Shown here: positions 52,154-61,328 of the stretch, in pieces | Layout of the letters: the number at the start of each line of letters is the position of its first letter | How positions within the stretch are numbered: the stretch's first letter is position 1 | Assembly (NCBI GenBank): GCA_008690995.1 | Contig: VRMN01000010.1 | Coordinates: 1-64,000, forward strand | Length of the DNA stretch: 64,000 bases | Reading direction: 5' to 3' | Origin: Porphyridium purpureum | Lineage: Eukaryota; Rhodophyta; Bangiophyceae; Porphyridiales; Porphyridiaceae | Translations under genes and position numbers: made by a program | The notes under the pieces: generated by a model | What the model was told of the DNA's origin: nothing | Seen by the model: the letters and a program-made list of their open reading frames with translations, nothing else | The model's database searches: none

Positions 52154-54202
52154 TCACAAAAGCGGAATAGCACTAGAGCGGCCATCCGGATTGTGCAGCG
52201 CTAGATGCGCGGGTGAAACGACACACCATTCGTACCAAACGCGCGTGTCGTCGGTCTTTCGCCAGATGTCCAATACGCACTCGCCGCCGCGCGCCATGTA
52301 TACTGGCTCTGAAATAGGTATAAAGTACGGGAACCAGCTGACCAGGCCATCGGTGCCTGCAGCGCCCGGCCGTGTCGACAGGGTCACGTCTTTGTACAGC
52401 ACTGCGTCAAAGTATCCGGCAAAGCCGTGCAGATTATTCGACTCACTGATGCTGAATGTTAGTGAGCGATATCGCTCATTGCTGGCGTTGCTCCCGGGAC
52501 TTGCCGAGGTAGGCCCTGACGAGGCGCCTGGGAGCTCAAACACAAAGCATTCTTCCTCGGGCGCCACAATCATACCCCGATGGATGCTGACGATGTACGG
52601 GCTTTCAAAGTCGGCACGCGCACGATTGCCAAAGGCGCACACTTCGTTGTACAGCTTTGCCGACGCCAGCGGGGCGACGAATGATGACACTTTCGACGGA
52701 ATGCACACGCCGTCTGGCTTGAGGTGGTCGCGTGCGATGGCATCAATACACTCGGGCGCGAGCTCATTATCGCCAAAGGATCCAAGCATCTCGCACAGGA
52801 TCACGTCTGCCTTGGCGTCCGGCCGCCATGCACGGTAACCGCGCGCGCAGTGGACCACAATCACGTCGTGCTGATCTGTAGACGCGGTGAATGCGTCATG
52901 CAGCGCGGCACACGCGTGCGCGTTCTGCTCAGCCGCGTAAATTTGGACCGGCATGCTGGTGTCCGCGGCGGCCGCCAGCACAAGCCGCACAAGTGCGCCG
53001 CGTCCGGCGCCCATCACTAAAATCACCGTCTTCATCTGGCCTCGTTTACGTGCTGACAGGCACTTGCGTAGAGCCTCAGAGTACTTGTCGTATTTGGCCG
53101 GGTCGCTCTCGAATGTCTCGTACGTCTGCGCCTCCACGCAGCTGTTCAAGAGCAGCTGCGACGCGCCACGAGTACAGCTCTCGCCGGTCGGCGCCATGAG
53201 AAAGTCATTGTACGGCTCGCGGAACTGCTCAACGGCCGAGCGCTCTGACTTGCCGAAAAAGTGCGCGAGGTACTCGACGTAAAAGCGGTAGCCCTTGTTG
53301 AGGCGCTCGAGGCCTGCAGGCAGCTTGTGACAGAGCGCGAGGTGCGGGCGGTACTTGAATAGGATGCGTAGCGACGTCTGGTGCTGCTTGATGAGAACTG
53401 GATACCCGTGCTTGTTCATCTGAAACGCCGACGTTGACAAAAACACGAGGCGGAACGGCTCTGCGGCCCAGCGCGCCATGGACGCGACGGATGGCATCTC
53501 GCCACCGAGCTCCATCGCCACGTACAGATTCGGATGAGAATCACACATGCAACGGATGGCGTTCCACATTTCCCATGTGTCGCCGTTGCGAAGGGATGCG
53601 CGCGCCACGTCGTCTGCCACCTTGACTGGGATGCGCAGCCAGATCTGCAGCGCCGGGTGCTTATGCAGAGCCGCATTGATGCAGCGTCCCATGTTGGCAA
53701 TACCGGACGATGCGCCGCCTAGCGTCGCTTCCACCACGACCGCGCGCAGCGACAAGTGCGCCGCAAACGCCACCTCCTGGAAAAACGCCTTTTCGGCGTT
53801 CTTGCGCACGCGATCGTGGATACTATCCAGGCAGATCCAGGGCGACACCTTTCCGATGACGGAGCTCATCCACTCGCCGGACGACAGCTCCATGTCAGAG
53901 CGCGTGAAGGGCTCGTCGCGGATCACGCCCATGTGCTGTGCCGTGACCGACCCGCCGGCGCTCCCGACGCCATGCGCAGACTTGTCACGCCCCAGCGCGG
54001 AGGACGCGAGCTTGGAGCGCGCCTGCTCGGCGTTGTGCACATTGTCGAACGTGCGCTCGTACCGCGGGTGTGCGAGCGGCAGCACGAGAAAGTCGAATTC
54101 TGCGTTCTGGTATGCCTGGAGCGTCTCGCGCAGGCGCGGCACCGTGATGAGATCGATGCCGACGGACAGCTGCTCGCCCGTCTTTGGGTGCGTCACCACC
54201 AT
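52154..54202 (-). CDS. PRMT5: protein arginine N-methyltransferase 5
   Basis: 682 residues from the ATG at 54,202; an upstream in-frame ATG at 54,304 would add 34 Arg-rich residues not expected in this family. The N-terminal half is the TIM-barrel region (SVGIDLITVPRLRETL, then FDFLVLPLAHPRYER). The methyltransferase core follows: LLLNSCVEAQTYETFESDP just before the SAM site, VILVMGAGRGALVRLVL (motif I, ~395), and the double-glutamate loop CEMLGSFGDNELAPECID (~467-483), which binds the target arginine. The C-terminal beta barrel ends at 52,154. PRMT5 makes symmetric dimethylarginine on Sm proteins and histones, usually with MEP50. Slightly longer than the human protein (637). All key residues are present. 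Confidence 0.96.
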   Translation of the reverse strand: MVVTHPKTGEQLSVGIDLITVPRLRETLQAYQNAEFDFLVLPLAHPRYERTFDNVHNAEQARSKLASSALGRDKSAHGVGSAGGSVTAQHMGVIRDEPFTRSDMELSSGEWMSSVIGKVSPWICLDSIHDRVRKNAEKAFFQEVAFAAHLSLRAVVVEATLGGASSGIANMGRCINAALHKHPALQIWLRIPVKVADDVARASLRNGDTWEMWNAIRCMCDSHPNLYVAMELGGEMPSVASMARWAAEPFRLVFLSTSAFQMNKHGYPVLIKQHQTSLRILFKYRPHLALCHKLPAGLERLNKGYRFYVEYLAHFFGKSERSAVEQFREPYNDFLMAPTGESCTRGASQLLLNSCVEAQTYETFESDPAKYDKYSEALRKCLSARKRGQMKTVILVMGAGRGALVRLVLAAAADTSMPVQIYAAEQNAHACAALHDAFTASTDQHDVIVVHCARGYRAWRPDAKADVILCEMLGSFGDNELAPECIDAIARDHLKPDGVCIPSKVSSFVAPLASAKLYNEVCAFGNRARADFESPYIVSIHRGMIVAPEEECFVFELPGASSGPTSASPGSNASNERYRSLTFSISESNNLHGFAGYFDAVLYKDVTLSTRPGAAGTDGLVSWFPYFIPISEPVYMARGGECVLDIWRKTDDTRVWYEWCVVSPAHLALHNPDGRSSAIPLL

Positions 54203-54957
54203 TGCGAACCCCGCGACGCGCGCCCTCACGCGAGACGAGCAGCCGATCGCTCCACCGCGACGCAGACTCACACGCGTACTCCACCGCCGAATCCGCAGCA
54301 CCACTCTTCACCACGCATCCACAGCACTTCCCACGCTCCCCCTCACCGCGATGCTCCTTCTCCTGCTTTTCACTGTTTCACGCGTGCACCCGGCGGCCCT
54401 CTCCCTTCTCTTCCCCGCCTCCCCGTACCACCACCCACCACTCCACGAGCACTCCCACCGCGCGCGCGCCGCTGCCGCGCCACCCAACCCCTACCGGCGC
54501 CCTCCTCAACCCCTAACCCCCAACCCCTCCCCTCCCCACCACGCGAGACACCCAAGCACTCCTCCTCCCCTCTCTCTCTCTCGGTCCCCTTCACCCCCCA
54601 CCTCCTCCCGCTCTCTCAGTAACACGCGCCGCTAGGGTTCCTCCGCTCCCACGCACCGCTCTACCAAAACGGGCACGTTTACTCAGAACCGACCACACAC
54701 ACACATACGTACTGTACCTCATGGCACACACACTGTACAGACACCCAACTGTACCTGATTGCACAACTGTACCCATATCCGCACTGAACCTCGTGACACG
54801 CGTGCGGGTACAGTGAATGACCCGACGGAATGCTGGAGTGAAACCGCAGGAACCCTAGGGAACCCTAGGGAATGGTGGTGCGGCGCGCGGGCGAGATTTG
54901 TGTGCGTGCGCGTTGTGAGGGGAGAAAGAGACGGGGACGGACAGACAGGTGTGTGTT

Positions 54958-54993
<36 letters not shown>

Positions 54994-55334
54994 GGTGTAG
55001 GCGTGGCTGGGCATGACTCGCTGCAGGGTGCGTGCCGCGAGCTGCTGCTGCTGCTAGGGGTCATGTCCGTCGTCAAGCGCCTGCAGGGTGGTGGCGGCGG
55101 CGGTGCGGCGGGTCGCGCAGACACGCAGCGCTCGATCGCGCCGCCCGCGCGTGGGATGGACTCGACCAAGAGGATGGGCTCGCGCTCGGCGATGAGAGCA
55201 TCGCGAGCCAGCCGCAGCCGCGCGCGTCCAAGCACTCCGCTTTGGCAGTCGCAGTGGGCTCGCCGCTGAGCTTTAGCCCGCGGCCGGTGGCGCACGCAGA
55301 CGGCAGGGACGCTTTCGCAGACGTCGCGCCGGAA
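54203..55334. promoter_or_regulatory. bidirectional upstream region of PRMT5 and the zinc transporter
   Basis: The two genes point away from each other. The interval holds a ~260-base C-rich, Ser/Pro-like low-complexity stretch (54,360-54,620), CA-rich sequence (54,690-54,740), two tandem GGAACCCTA units (about 54,848-54,866), and a perfect (GA)n tract at 54,962-54,990. The frames over the C-rich part are artefacts of composition. The tracts may act as open-chromatin promoter elements; that is inference. Confidence 0.5.
54962..54990. repeat. (GA)n microsatellite
   Basis: About 14 perfect GA units, some 370 bases before the conservative start of the zinc transporter. A similar GA-rich tract precedes the first Nudix gene (60,172-60,200). 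Confidence 0.95.
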
Positions 55335-57152
55335 ATGCAGCTGCACAGCTCGCTCGCGTCCGCGCGTGGGCGAGGTGTCTACTCAAAGCCTGTGGATCAT
55401 GATGGCGCCACCAGGAGCATCGGTCGCCGCAGCAAGTCGTCCCCGTCCGTCGGGTTTGCCGACGACGTGCAGACCGAAAAGTTCGACGCCGACGACTCGA
55501 CCCCGGAGCAGGCCTCGCCGCCGCCGCCGCCGCACCGCAAGAGCATTGAGCGCCGGCTCATGTTCGACGTCGAGCTGACTCCGACAGCCGCAGATCACGT
55601 GCACTCGCGCGGCTCGTCCGTGTTTGGACGCGGCGGCTCGCGGCTGCTGGAGATGGAGCGCGTCGAAAGCCGCCCGATCGACGCGGACTGGGAAGACCTC
55701 GAGGCGTACGGTAATGGCTATGCGAGTGCTGACGGCGCAACATTTGGCAGCGACCCGGGCATCGACGGTAACGTGCGGCTCCAGCCGCATTTGTACGGAC
55801 GCACGGGCTCGCGCAGTTATTCGCGGTCGCTGGAAAATACAAACCAGTACCTGTATGGCTCTCGGACGAGTTCGCGGCACAAGCACAATCATCGGTACTC
55901 GGATGATTTGCATGTGCATCTGCACGATAGTGAACTAGGCTCCCATGCTCATGACTGCCACGATCACAACCCCGCGCATGGCCTCGACCACGTCCATGCT
56001 CACGGTCACAGCCACGATCACGGTCATGGTGGGTGCAGCGGGCATGATCACGACAGCGAAGGGTTTCTAACTTTGATTTTGCCCCATGGGCACTCGTTCC
56101 GGACGCATCGCGGCGCGAGTCGTAAGCTGCTGATGATCTCGCTCATGCTGGTCCTAGGCGTGGTGGTTGGCGAGCTGGTGGGTGCGCGGATCTCGCACTC
56201 TCACGCTCTCCTTCTGGAAGCTTTGCATGCTGCCATGGACTCGATGTCGATCCTGTTGGCCTTGGTGTCGTCGCTGGTTGCCGCATGGATGCCCTCCAAT
56301 CGCGCAACTTTTGGATATGCGCGCGTCGAGGTGCTCACTGCGCTTTTCTCAATGATGTGCCTCTTTGGCATGTGTGTGGTGGTGATCGTGTCGGCCGTGC
56401 AGCGCCTCGTGGCTTTCCAGCCTGAGACCGAGGTGTTGGGAGGGGTGCTGTCGGTGACCGTCACGTTGGGGCTCGTCACCAATGTGGCCGTCACATTTAT
56501 TCTCTCGTATGACGCAGATGGCAACATCAACGTCACTGCAGCGCGCGCGCACGCCATTGCGGACGCTGCCGAATCCTTTTTGGTGCTAGTGGGCGGTGTT
56601 ATCATGTGGTTGCGCCCGAGCTGGTGGTTTATTGACCCGGCGCTCAGTTTTGTGGTCATGATCGCGATCTTCCTGGCAAATCGCGCCGTCGTACGCGAGT
56701 CGCTCGACATTCTCATGGAGTTTGTGCCGCAAGGCACAGACCTCGAGCGCATTCGTTCAGAGATCCAGCACATTCCGGGCGTGCGCGAGGTGGAGGCGCT
56801 ACACTTTTGGTCTGTGACCGCAGGCAAGAACGTGGCCATTGGCGTCATCAAGTTATTCCCAGAGTTCGCGAGCGAAGCATCGTCGCACGGAGCGAGCGAG
56901 GACGAGGATGATTACGACCCGGCAGCGCGCTACTACCACAGCAAGATCAAGGCCGAGGGTGTCGGCATCGGCTTGGGCCTCGACGGCAACACCGGCCTGA
57001 CCGTACCACTGACCATGTCGCGCACGCGCAGCACCGTGCGCCGCGTGCGTGAGACGGGGATCAAACTGCAGCAGCTTTGCATTCTGCGTATCAAAGCTGT
57101 GCTTCGCCGCCATGGCGCTCACGAAGTCGTTGTCCAGGTCGAATACGTTTAG
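55335..57152 (+). CDS. cation diffusion facilitator, zinc transporter (ZnT/MTP type)
   Basis: 605 residues from the first ATG in frame (55,335). The frame is open back to 55,032 without an ATG, and ATGs in another frame (55,015, 55,063) could belong to a spliced first exon, so the start is unsure. After a ~200-residue Ser/Arg-rich region comes a very His-rich stretch (about 55,876-56,060; HVHAHGHSHDHGHGGCSGHD), then six membrane segments. TM2 has LHAAMDS and TM5 has AHAIADAAES, i.e. His-x3-Asp in both, the zinc-binding set of eukaryotic ZnT proteins. A cytosolic C-terminal domain follows (IPGVREVEALHFWSV) with an acidic insert. It should export zinc from the cytosol into vacuole, Golgi or medium. 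Unusually the His-rich loop lies before TM1; in most ZnTs it lies between TM4 and TM5. Confidence 0.88.
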   Translation: MQLHSSLASARGRGVYSKPVDHDGATRSIGRRSKSSPSVGFADDVQTEKFDADDSTPEQASPPPPPHRKSIERRLMFDVELTPTAADHVHSRGSSVFGRGGSRLLEMERVESRPIDADWEDLEAYGNGYASADGATFGSDPGIDGNVRLQPHLYGRTGSRSYSRSLENTNQYLYGSRTSSRHKHNHRYSDDLHVHLHDSELGSHAHDCHDHNPAHGLDHVHAHGHSHDHGHGGCSGHDHDSEGFLTLILPHGHSFRTHRGASRKLLMISLMLVLGVVVGELVGARISHSHALLLEALHAAMDSMSILLALVSSLVAAWMPSNRATFGYARVEVLTALFSMMCLFGMCVVVIVSAVQRLVAFQPETEVLGGVLSVTVTLGLVTNVAVTFILSYDADGNINVTAARAHAIADAAESFLVLVGGVIMWLRPSWWFIDPALSFVVMIAIFLANRAVVRESLDILMEFVPQGTDLERIRSEIQHIPGVREVEALHFWSVTAGKNVAIGVIKLFPEFASEASSHGASEDEDDYDPAARYYHSKIKAEGVGIGLGLDGNTGLTVPLTMSRTRSTVRRVRETGIKLQQLCILRIKAVLRRHGAHEVVVQVEYV

Positions 57153-57445
57153 CACAACGCACGTCGCGGACGTCTCTATTTTGCATTAGCGCGCGCGCCG
57201 TCTGCGCGTGCGCGAGCACGACGGTAGGAATAAAGCTCGAGCCCGCTCCACATGTGGGCAGGCGCGTCATTTAACATCCAACTTGCGTGCTCTTACCGCA
57301 CGTTCGAATGCGCGAGCGTCCAGCGCTAGTTCTGCTCTCACCTGCGGCCGTCCCAGCCGCCACAGCACCGGCACGTCGGGCGCGTCGCGACAAAGGTGCG
57401 AGCGGCGTGTCGCGCCGAGTGTTGTGGGGCGACGCACGAGGGAGA
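57153..57445. other. short GC-rich intergenic region
   Basis: Just under 300 bases between the zinc transporter and the methyltransferase. The downstream frame is open from 57,287; ATGs there (57,308 onwards) are possible but less likely starts. Confidence 0.4.
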
Positions 57446-59335
57446 ATGTTTCACGCAGGAGGCGCACGCGGCGCAAGCATGTTCTGCCTGAACCTGGCGA
57501 CGGTGACGATGCGCAGAAGTAGTGCGCTGGTCGCCGTGCCTTTGCGGCTTCCGGTCTCGCCGCCGGCGCGGGCATGGCCGTGGCACGTGTGGCACTCGTG
57601 GGATGTGTGGGGTCGCCGGACCGCGGCGGCGGCGGTGGTGACGACCGGCGGTGCGCAGCGCCATCAGAGCGGTCGCGCTCATGTCGATCGTGCGCGCGGA
57701 GACAGACCGCGCGGGCGCGCGGATCGGGGACAAAGGCGGCCGGATTGGGACAGCGATCGTCGCGGCGGTCAGGGTTCATGGCGCTCGGAGCGGCCCGCCA
57801 GAGGCAAGGGCAATCGAGCGCGCTCAACATCTTCAGATGAGTACGACCAAATGGATAGGGAGATGTTTGTGGATAAGCGATCCAGAAGTGCAGCCAAAGG
57901 CAGCCGCAGGCGATCGGCACCGTCGGATGACGAGATGGATTTGGACTCGATCGACATGGACATGATGGAAATGGACGAAATGGACTTGAATGCGAATACA
58001 GACACGGCCAGTGGCAAGACGGGCAAGGTTGAGTCCAAGAAAGAAAAGAAGGGTAAGCGTGCCAGACAGACCGGTCTCGCAGCTAATTTTCCACCTAAGC
58101 CAGACCCGAAAAATAAGAGAAAGAAGGGGCTCAAGCCGACACGAATTTTTCCGCACAAGAAGAAGACGTTCCCGCCGGAAATTACAAAAGAGCCCGACGA
58201 TGATCCTCTCACGGCAGAATGGAAGCGGCTGCGACGATTGATTCATGATGCGAATGCGCAATCCGTGGGAAAGAGCTTCGAAGTTCTCGTCGAAGAGCTC
58301 CGGAAGAAGAAGGTTGACGAGGCGGACTTTGGAGTCAAGCTGATTTTAGGCCACGTGCTGGGAAAAGCGTCCGCGAAGCCCAACACGAAACCTAAAATGA
58401 TTATGCCAGCGTCGCTGCGGATGTTTTACTGGACAAATCACTTTCCGGCCAAGTATCGTGCCGAGGTGTGCACCCTTTGCGCCAAGCGTATCCTCTTCCG
58501 CACGCCCGTGCAGTACTTATTAGGTGAGTGGGACTTTTACCATGTCACGCTGGCAATGCGTGCGCCAGTGTTGATTCCTCGGCCAGAGACCGAGGAGCTG
58601 GTGGAGCAAGTTGTGGAATTTTACAGCGGTGCAGGCGATGCACCGGCGCCTCCGAACACCTTTTTGGACGTAGGATGCGGCTCAGGTGCCATCGCGCTGG
58701 CCCTGTTGAAAAAGTGGCCCCAAAGCACGGCGTGGATGATCGACATATCGGCGGATGCGATTGCGTTGGCGCAGTTGAACGCGCGTGAGCTAGGCGTTGA
58801 ACGACGGTGTGTATTTGTGCATGGCAATATTTCAAAACTCGATGGTAGTACTCAGTTTGATATGGTCGTGAGCAATCCTCCGTACATTCCGCGCGAGGAC
58901 ATGAAGAGGCTTGCCCCTGAAATTCGCGACCATGAGGACGAGCTCGCACTTTGTGGCGGAGACGACGGACTCGACGTGGTTCGCGAAATTTTGCAAAAGG
59001 CGCACGAGATTGTGCCGCCGGGTCGCATGATCTGGCTTGAGCTTGACCCTACACAACCGAAAAAACTGGAGATGCAATTTAATACTCTGCGAAAGGCTGC
59101 AGCCAAGGACACGGCCCAAAGCGAAAGTAGCGACACGACGGCGGACACGACGGCGGACACGACGGCCGACGCGACGGCCGACGCGACAAGGGAGAACAGT
59201 GACCAGGAGGAGAAGCAGGCGGAGAAAACGACAGACATCCTGAAGACTGGCCACTTTCACTGTGTGAAAATCTTTAAAGATCTGAGTAGGCGGTGGCGGT
59301 TTGCGCAACTCGAGGTGCTTCCCAAGGAGCAGTAA
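57446..59335 (+). CDS. PrmC/HemK-type release-factor glutamine methyltransferase, organellar
   Basis: About 629 residues from the ATG at 57,446; an earlier in-frame ATG at 57,308 cannot be excluded. The start (FHAGGARGASMFCLNLATVTMRRSS) looks like an organelle transit peptide. A ~200-residue basic and acidic low-complexity region follows, with Asp/Met-rich (MDLDSIDMDMMEMDEMDLN) and Lys-rich parts. The enzyme proper begins at ~residue 255: helical domain with RTPVQYLLGEWDFYHVTLAM, VLIPRPETEELVEQVVEFYS, SAM site FLDVGCGSGAIALALL and catalytic NPPY in MVVSNPPYIPREDM. A 12-bp repeat near 59,130-59,190 encodes DTTADTTADTTADATADAT between the last strands. Such enzymes methylate the GGQ glutamine of peptide-release factors; a mitochondrial or plastid one is expected. 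The N-terminal extension is much longer than in bacterial PrmC (~277 residues). Confidence 0.88.
   Translation: MFHAGGARGASMFCLNLATVTMRRSSALVAVPLRLPVSPPARAWPWHVWHSWDVWGRRTAAAAVVTTGGAQRHQSGRAHVDRARGDRPRGRADRGQRRPDWDSDRRGGQGSWRSERPARGKGNRARSTSSDEYDQMDREMFVDKRSRSAAKGSRRRSAPSDDEMDLDSIDMDMMEMDEMDLNANTDTASGKTGKVESKKEKKGKRARQTGLAANFPPKPDPKNKRKKGLKPTRIFPHKKKTFPPEITKEPDDDPLTAEWKRLRRLIHDANAQSVGKSFEVLVEELRKKKVDEADFGVKLILGHVLGKASAKPNTKPKMIMPASLRMFYWTNHFPAKYRAEVCTLCAKRILFRTPVQYLLGEWDFYHVTLAMRAPVLIPRPETEELVEQVVEFYSGAGDAPAPPNTFLDVGCGSGAIALALLKKWPQSTAWMIDISADAIALAQLNARELGVERRCVFVHGNISKLDGSTQFDMVVSNPPYIPREDMKRLAPEIRDHEDELALCGGDDGLDVVREILQKAHEIVPPGRMIWLELDPTQPKKLEMQFNTLRKAAAKDTAQSESSDTTADTTADTTADATADATRENSDQEEKQAEKTTDILKTGHFHCVKIFKDLSRRWRFAQLEVLPKEQ
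59132..59192 (+). repeat. 12-bp in-frame repeat inside the methyltransferase gene
   Basis: About five units of GACACGACGGCG, the later ones changed to GACGCGACGGCC, encode Asp-Thr-Thr-Ala then Asp-Ala-Thr-Ala. It inserts a flexible acidic loop between conserved parts of the methyltransferase fold. Confidence 0.9.
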
Positions 59336-60126
59336 TTGTCATCGCCCAAACGCGTCAGTGTGAGGACGCGTGCATTCGATGATGTTGTACCGATCTGCCC
59401 ATGAGAAATGACGTTCTGAATGGCTCGGCAAGCACGACTTGTTGGACAATCAGGCCATGTGGCCCTTCTCATGATGAAAGGCATGACGCACGTGGCTGAC
59501 TCTTTAATTCCTGACTTGCGCATGAATGGCGCCGATGGCTTTAGAGCAATATATGTCATCTTACGACATCTCTGGAGCGCCATGCTTCTAGTCCGTACAT
59601 GTGCTCTACGATCTATATGGCGCATACAACGGATCAGGCAGGCCTCAGCTGGTGTTGCGCGCGGGATTCGATGCAAAGACGTCAACCATGACCATCGTTG
59701 CGATCGCCAAAAATCCAATGCTGAACGACTCTCCTAATCTCATTCATTGTATAAACCCAAGCGCAAAGCACACAGGCCATGGTCACCTCTTCTCTCTTCC
59801 AAGTCCCAAAATCGCAGGGCGACCTTGCCCGGCATTTCTGGGGCTGGCCCGGCTCTAGCACTGCTTGTGAACCCATACCGAACGTCCTCATCCCACTTCT
59901 AACAAACCTTCATGCGTGCGCGCCGGTAAGACCGACCGACCGACTGACAGGGTGCCGCATGCCGTGCGCGCCAGTCGAGCCCAGCCAGCTCGCGCATGAA
60001 CGCCGATCAACACACACACACACACAAGCAGACACACAGAGCCAGAGCGGGACGAAGACGCGAAGAATCTTGGCTCGACTGGCGTGGCAGATTTTATGTT
60101 TTCCTTATTAAAATGGGGGCGTTTTG
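59336..60126. other. intergenic with a possible coding remnant
   Basis: Most of this interval shows nothing. Around 59,601-59,770 a plus-strand frame reads YDLYGAYNGSGRPQLVLRAG and VAIAKNPMLNDSPNLIHCIN, which looks coding, but it has no start, no partner exon and no family that I recognise. A (CA)n tract lies at 60,010-60,027. Confidence 0.4.
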
Positions 60127-60238
60127 CTATAAAAGCGCGGCACGTTCGTGTCGGATCGCGAATAGAGACACAGAAAGAGAGAGGGAGAGAGAGAGACGGT
60201 GGAGTTGTAGCGTCCAGGTGCCAGGTTGTGCGTGTGCG
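60127..60238 (+). promoter_or_regulatory. TATA box and leader of the first Nudix gene
   Basis: CTATAAAAGCGCGGC at 60,127-60,141 is a strong TATA box about 110 bases before the ATG. A GA-rich tract (60,172-60,200) fills the likely 5' untranslated leader. Confidence 0.6.
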
Positions 60239-60781
60239 ATGGCTGAGTTTGCGACGTGCGTGGGCACCGTGCCGGTGCGCAAGGATGCCGACGGCAAGTG
60301 GGAGCTGCTGATGGTCAAGACGCCGCGCATGGGCTGGAGCTTCCCGATGGCCGAGATCGAGAAGGACGCCAAGGGCGCCAAGCAGACTGCAAAAAAGTGC
60401 ACCGTGAGCTCCGTCGGCGCCACAGGGAAGCTGGGCCCAAAGCTGGGCAAGTGGCGCTTCCCGGCGCCCAGGAACCAGGACGTGCGCTTCTGGGTGATGT
60501 ACGTCGACGGCGAGCTGGGTGAGGATGACAAGCGCTACGACCCTCCGGCAAAGGGGCAGCGCGGTTGGTTCAAGGTGGGACAGGCAAAGAACCGCATCAT
60601 GAAGATCAAGGACGCAGAGTGCCTGGAAGAGCACTGCGACTTGCTCACCAAGGTGCGCGAACACCTCAGCGCCCTCGACAGCGCTGACGATGTCGCGGAG
60701 GACGACGCTTCGGACGTGGATGACACCGAGCCGATTGTGGTCGACCACGACAAGCCCCTCGAGGAAGATCCAGAGGAGTAG
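60239..60781 (+). CDS. Nudix-fold protein with a destroyed Nudix box (probable pseudoenzyme)
   Basis: 180 residues from the ATG at 60,239. It aligns from end to end with the protein encoded at 61,329: FATCVGTVPVRKDADGKWEL with FRECAGCVPVRKNAQSGKWE, and GKLGPKLGKWRFPAPRNQ with GKCGPKLGVWRFPQTRQQ, and both end in acidic tails. The Nudix box is lost: where the sibling has PKGGVEPGEPAKVTALRETR then EEAG, this protein has PMAEIEKDAKGAKQTAKKCT then VSSVG, so the metal-binding glutamates are replaced by Cys and Ser. The frame is intact and codon use is normal, so the protein is probably made and kept, perhaps as a binding or regulatory partner. It should not hydrolyse diphosphates. Likely arose by tandem duplication. 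Confidence 0.8.
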   Translation: MAEFATCVGTVPVRKDADGKWELLMVKTPRMGWSFPMAEIEKDAKGAKQTAKKCTVSSVGATGKLGPKLGKWRFPAPRNQDVRFWVMYVDGELGEDDKRYDPPAKGQRGWFKVGQAKNRIMKIKDAECLEEHCDLLTKVREHLSALDSADDVAEDDASDVDDTEPIVVDHDKPLEEDPEE

Positions 60782-61328
60782 TCCCACTTTCGCTGCAATT
60801 CTCGGCGCGCTCGATCTATGAACGTCGCCGTGAGCCAGTGGCCAGTGGCATTGGCTGCGCAATTCTCTTTCTCCTCCTCCTCCTTCACCGCGCAGAATAT
60901 CAATCGCGTGCAAGTGTGCATTCCATGTCCCTTCCCACGTTTAGTGTAGATGCATCGCGCCATTGAGAAAGTCTCTAAAGATTCAGCGCGCCTACTTCAT
61001 TGCGCACCGTTGCGACCTGCACGCCACGGATTCTTCGCGCACGCCAGTCCGCCGCCGCACCACATGTCTACACATGGGCACTCATGTGAACGTGCGTATC
61101 TGCCAAACGTGACTGGCTCCATTCTCCGCTCCACACACGCGTGAGCGCGAACAAAAGCGCTCAACCACGACCGCGCGTTTGGGTCGGTCACACGAGGTGA
61201 CGCGACACGTTTGCACGTTGCGTCGTTTCCGCGGGCACAGAATCAGAATCTCGGCGCGAGGACGAGGGCAACACACAGATCACGTCTGCATCCGCGCCGC
61301 CGGGGCGGTCTGCGCAGTCTGAAAGGGT
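60782..61328. other. intergenic, promoter side of the second Nudix gene
   Basis: About 550 bases with no gene and no clear TATA box. ORFs on both strands are short and random. Confidence 0.5.

Noticed and set aside
54316-54635. Pro/Ser/Arg-rich ORFs on both strands
   Set aside because: Produced by the C-rich low-complexity promoter tract; no conserved sequence.
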